In this document: positions 60,752 to 64,000 of the stretch, one piece after another | Position numbering within the stretch: position 1 is the first letter of the stretch | How the letters are laid out: the number at the start of each line of letters is the position of its first letter | Assembly (NCBI GenBank): GCA_014549065.1 | Contig: JACDOX010000161.1 | Coordinates: forward strand, 702,198 to 766,197 | Origin: Cardinalis cardinalis | Lineage: Eukaryota; Chordata; Aves; Passeriformes; Cardinalidae | Direction: 5' to 3' | DNA: 64,000 nucleotides | The notes under the pieces: generated by a model | Told to the model about the DNA's origin: nothing | Seen by the model: the letters and a program-made list of their open reading frames with translations, nothing else | The model's database searches: none | Position numbers and translations under genes: made by a program

Positions 60752-60881
60752 TATTAGAGCATGCAGTTAATAGTACCAGGGCTGTAGATTTGATCCCCGT
60801 ATGGGTCATTCACTTAAGAGTCAGACTTGATGATCCTTGTGGGTCTCTTTCAACTCAGAATATTCTGTGATTTTGTAATTC
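60752..60881 (+). mobile_element. tRNA-derived SINE with CR1-like tail
   Basis: The 5' part follows the 3' half of tRNA-Ile: TTAGAGCATG, then a B-box-like GATTTGATCCCCGTATGGG (B box GGTTCGATCC, diverged). The rest, TCACTTAAGAGTCAGACTTG and ATGATCCTTGTGGGTC with ACTCAGAATATTCTGTGAT, is a CR1-type tail. This is the architecture of the passerine TguSINE1 family. The 5' end with the A box is missing. Family name from memory, not searched. Confidence 0.75.
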
Positions 60882-61179
60882 TAGCACTTATTTGTATCAC
60901 TGTTTTAAAAGCCAACTGACAGAGCATAATTTCTGACTGAGTATTTTTAAGTATGAAAATTTAGTTTCTTTGGTTTCAAAGCCAGCCTGTAATTATGGAT
61001 GATGATGTCATGAAAACATTCTGACAAGAGCAAGATAAGAAGCGTTAAGCAACAAAGACATTTTAAATTATTTTCCTTGTTGATTTACATGTATTGCCTA
61101 GATGTATCACCCCCGAGTGGTGAGCCTACCAGGGCCTATGTGTCTATTCATATGGGATGGGTTTCTTCAAATTTCTCGA

Positions 61180-61480
61180 GACAGTTTCTATAGCGGAAGA
61201 GGGGGCGGGACCCAGGACAGGCTCCTCCCGGGGGCGGCTCTCCTCATCCTCACCCGGTTCTCCCGGCTCGCCGGCATCTCCCATTTCGTGTCTTCTGCGC
61301 TGCGGGGCGCGGTGGGGTTCGTCTCCTCGAAGGCCATGAACGACGGCCTGAAAGGGCAGCAGGAGCTTATGCGGCTCCAGGTACCAGAGAGGGCGGCGGC
61401 GGTGCGGGAGAGGCTCTCCCGCGGCTCACCGCCTGCCCGCGGCTGGACTGGCAGCTTCGCCTGCTGAGCTTCGCTGTCCT
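61180..61480 (+). promoter_or_regulatory. PLGRKT: PLGRKT CpG island
   Basis: High GC and dense CpG around the first coding exon of PLGRKT, falling off again in the intron. It includes the 5' UTR; no splice acceptor is visible directly before the coding start, so start codon and promoter seem to share one exon. Confidence 0.75.
61312..61380 (+). CDS. PLGRKT: PLGRKT first coding exon, start codon GTG instead of ATG
   Basis: PLGRKT (C9orf46) is a small two-span membrane protein that exposes a C-terminal lysine to bind plasminogen. This exon reads (V)GFVSSKAMNDGLKGQQEL and MRLQ, then donor GTACCA. It matches the conserved N-terminus MGFxFSKSMNxxxKxQxEFM, and its place beside CD274 fits. The codon aligned with the universal start is GTG (61312-61314), in a strong context (G at -3 and +4). 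In-frame ATGs exist upstream (61102, 61138) and downstream (61336). The remaining exons lie outside the window. Confidence 0.85.
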
Positions 61481-64000
61481 CCCGGGGTTAAAGGCGCTCT
61501 ATTCACGTGCTCTGCCGGTTCCTGTGTGGTTACCTAGTGCAGCAGGTTCAGGTGTGTAAAACACCTGTTCTCTGTGTCAAAAGACTTCCTCAAGAGTCTG
61601 TCTTAACAAATTATAGAAGTGGAAACTATCGTTAAAGTAGCTAGACCCTAAAAACAGTTTTGGAAACCTACTTTGAAAAGTACATTTATGTTGAAGTTGA
61701 GCTGTGTTACTGCATTGTAGCACTGCAGTGTTAAGAAACATGTATATGTTAAAGTGAATCTGTTATAATGGAGTTGCTAAAACATGGATCTTATACTATT
61801 AAAATATGTGAGTTAAATATATTTCAACTCTCCCACCATTAAAAAATCTTTTAAACAGTTATTTCTTTAAGTTCAATCAGGTAGCTGCAGCTGATTTTTT
61901 CTAGAAACCTCAGAATAGGGCATGGGGATGTTTTATTCCCTCTCATAAAATAAGAAAATAACAGCAGAGAAAAAGAAAAACCAGTTAGATTAGGACTCAG
62001 AAAGTTGTGCTGAACAGACTTACAGTATAGCATTAGCTTTCTGATTTATTGTTAAATATCTTGTAACTTACTCGTAATATTTATATGCCAAGTGCTGGAA
62101 TGTAATCTGAAGGATTTAGCTGGAGTCCGTTCCTTTGGTTTTGCATTTAAATTGAACACAGGTAAAATTTTTAGAATGTTTAAAGTAGTGATGGATGAAC
62201 TTCCAATTTACTAAATTGCCAGTAGATGGCACATTCTAGTTTATAAAGCAGTGTGCAGTAGTAGGTTTTGTAGGATCACAAGTAAACTCTGAAAGTGACC
62301 TTAGAAATGTGTTTAAGAAGAAGAAACATAGCATAAGAAAAGATTGTATAATAAAAGAATGGATAACTCTTAAGTGTTCAAAGAAGAGCAATCTTTTGCG
62401 TGACTTGTAGGCATCATTTTCTGTCTGTGCTCTGTTACATGTTTCTTAGATGCCACAAGTTTTGTGTACAATTTTTTTCCTGCCTCCTGCAGAGAGGTGA
62501 TCCTCCCACCCCTAAGGTTTTTGGAAATCCAAATAACAGGAAGATTTTCAGTTTGACAGATTGATAGTGAAATTACAGTGGAAGCTTGCTTCACGAGTTG
62601 CTTCTCTGTTGGGTAAATAAAGTTGAGGAAAGAGCTTGAATTCAAGGTAACATTTGTAGAGGTAGCTGCAGACTTTGCATGCCAGTCTTTGCCTTGGCTA
62701 GTTCTAGCTCAAATGCTCAGGCATTTATAAAAAACAAACTTTGAAAGCAGTTACAAAAATGCCCTTTCAAAATTATATATAAATGCCCAAAATTTTTGCA
62801 AGTTGTTCTGCAGGAACTTCCCCTTCACTGTATTTCTTCTTTTTGACAATAGTTATGCTAAGAATAGTATATTTCTTTCTAGCATTACAAACACCTGATC
62901 ATATCTGATTCCTACTGTGTTTGCAGACACACCTGCCATGTTAGAAAACCCCAATCTTTTGAAAATACAAGAAGTATGCAGCTGAATGGGGTGTAAAAGA
63001 TTCAGTGGGGGCAGGGAAGAGAACTAAATGTCATGTGATAAGGGGATGGAAGAATGTAGCCCTGCTTCAAACTTGGGGAGAGCGTAGGGAAGAGGGAAGA
63101 CTGCCATTTGTCTTTTCCATATGTGACTAAAACCAGTGATGTGGACTTTACTGCTAGACTTTCAAGCTATTTGTAGAAAATTATATAACCTGTTTTATTT
63201 GCTTTAGACAAAATTGTGACTAGAAATGCTTGGAGAAGTTAGGTCATGCAAGGACCAGAATGAAACAGCTTAACTTAAAGCATTTATATATATTCTTACG
63301 GTGAAATACTGGGATTTGGATGCTATCAGTTCACCCATCTTTCTCTGAAAACCATCATATTTATTAATAAAATAGAAGCATACACTTGAAGCAATATGAT
63401 GTACTGACTATAAGATATTCAAAAATAGTGATTTGTTTTAATTGTAAATCGACCCCAAAACAACGTGTGGGATCCAAACTTCTCAGAGCTTTTCATAGCT
63501 TCTGAACGTTCTTAGAGAGTCCCATGATTAAGATGTTAAAGGAATAGACTAAAATTGTCACTCCAAGCTAATTGATGTGGATCAAGAAGTCATCAAAATT
63601 GTTTCACTTAGAATGCTTTCCGTACTATCAGTGATGTTGTGACAGTGCACAGAAATGAGCTAGTTACTCTTTGGGTAGATCTGGCATGAAACACAGTAGG
63701 TATTGGTGAGAGAGTCAGAGATTTTTGTGCTATTAATTTCTGTGACAGAACACTTTTTTTTTAAAAGAAAACAATCCCAAATAGCAGTATGCTGTCCTCT
63801 GAAGAGAGAGAAAATGCAAAGCTGTTTAGTGATTGACTTATTCCATGTGGAAGATTGTAGGTTTGAAAGAGACAGTTACAAAAATAAGAAGGCAATAACA
63901 TTATAGAAGTTGGTAAATATTTCTCCAAATCACAAACTGTGGTGCATGCTAAAGCTCAGTCAGTTTTAGAGTCATTCTGATATGTGCTGGACAGCCAAAC
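61381..64000 (+). other. PLGRKT: PLGRKT intron 1 (partial)
   Basis: AT-rich sequence after the first coding exon. I searched the plus frames by eye for the next exon (expected around NARLQLERQ and the following REF-type helix) and did not find it. Confidence 0.65.

Noticed and set aside
60752..60800. Functional tRNA-Ile gene
   Set aside because: Only the 3' half is present, the B box is diverged, and it continues directly into a CR1-like tail; it is a SINE.
61157..61339. 60-codon ORF starting MGFFKF as the true PLGRKT start
   Set aside because: It is out of frame with the conserved PLGRKT sequence and low in complexity.

Overview
The window is nuclear DNA from a bird, most likely a songbird. 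It carries spliced vertebrate genes, several CR1 LINE fragments, an alpharetrovirus-like LTR, and a SINE (60752-60881) that looks like the passerine tRNA-Ile-derived family with a CR1-like tail. The songbird call is inference from that SINE. The window is the PD-1 ligand locus, in the same gene order as human 9p24.1 but inverted.

Layout, left to right. (1) 1-7544: the first coding exon of RIC1 (7404-7544, minus strand) and the start of its long first intron. The intron holds an inverted repeat at 4968-5093. (2) 7545-8360: CpG-island promoter of RIC1 with a long polypyrimidine tract, ending against a CR1 fragment. (3) 8.6-26.7 kb: intergenic DNA with no gene I recognise. It holds a candidate solo LTR, a CR1 tail, a coding-like degenerate tract (20.5-22.9 kb) and one unassigned exon-like ORF. 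(4) 26.7-35.0 kb: PDCD1LG2 (PD-L2), minus strand. I rebuilt six coding exons from splice sites and phase, 966 coding nt and 321 residues. A solo LTR and a CR1 lie in its introns in the sense direction. (5) 35.0-45.6 kb: intergenic, with one CR1 tail and microsatellites. (6) 45.6 to about 57.1 kb: CD274 (PD-L1), minus strand. I rebuilt seven coding exons, 939 coding nt and 312 residues, with a CpG island at 56.6-57.1 kb as the likely promoter. (7) 57.1-61.2 kb: intergenic, with a 49-base assembly gap and the SINE. (8) 61.2-64.0 kb: CpG island, first coding exon and start of intron 1 of PLGRKT, plus strand.

CD274 and PDCD1LG2 are tandem paralogues with the same exon plan: signal exon, IgV, IgC, transmembrane, tail, with all the joints checked in phase 1. 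Both encode surface ligands of the inhibitory T-cell receptor PD-1. Each has the ten-base interferon-response core GAAACTGAAA near its 5' end. RIC1 (Golgi Rab6 exchange factor) and PLGRKT (plasminogen receptor) are housekeeping neighbours that confirm the synteny.

Main points for a second look: the expected PLGRKT start codon reads GTG; the PD-L2 tail is built from two extra small exons; PD-L2 lacks the tryptophan that marks mammalian PD-L2; and an LTR with its own TATA box lies 87 bases upstream of the PD-L2 IgV exon.
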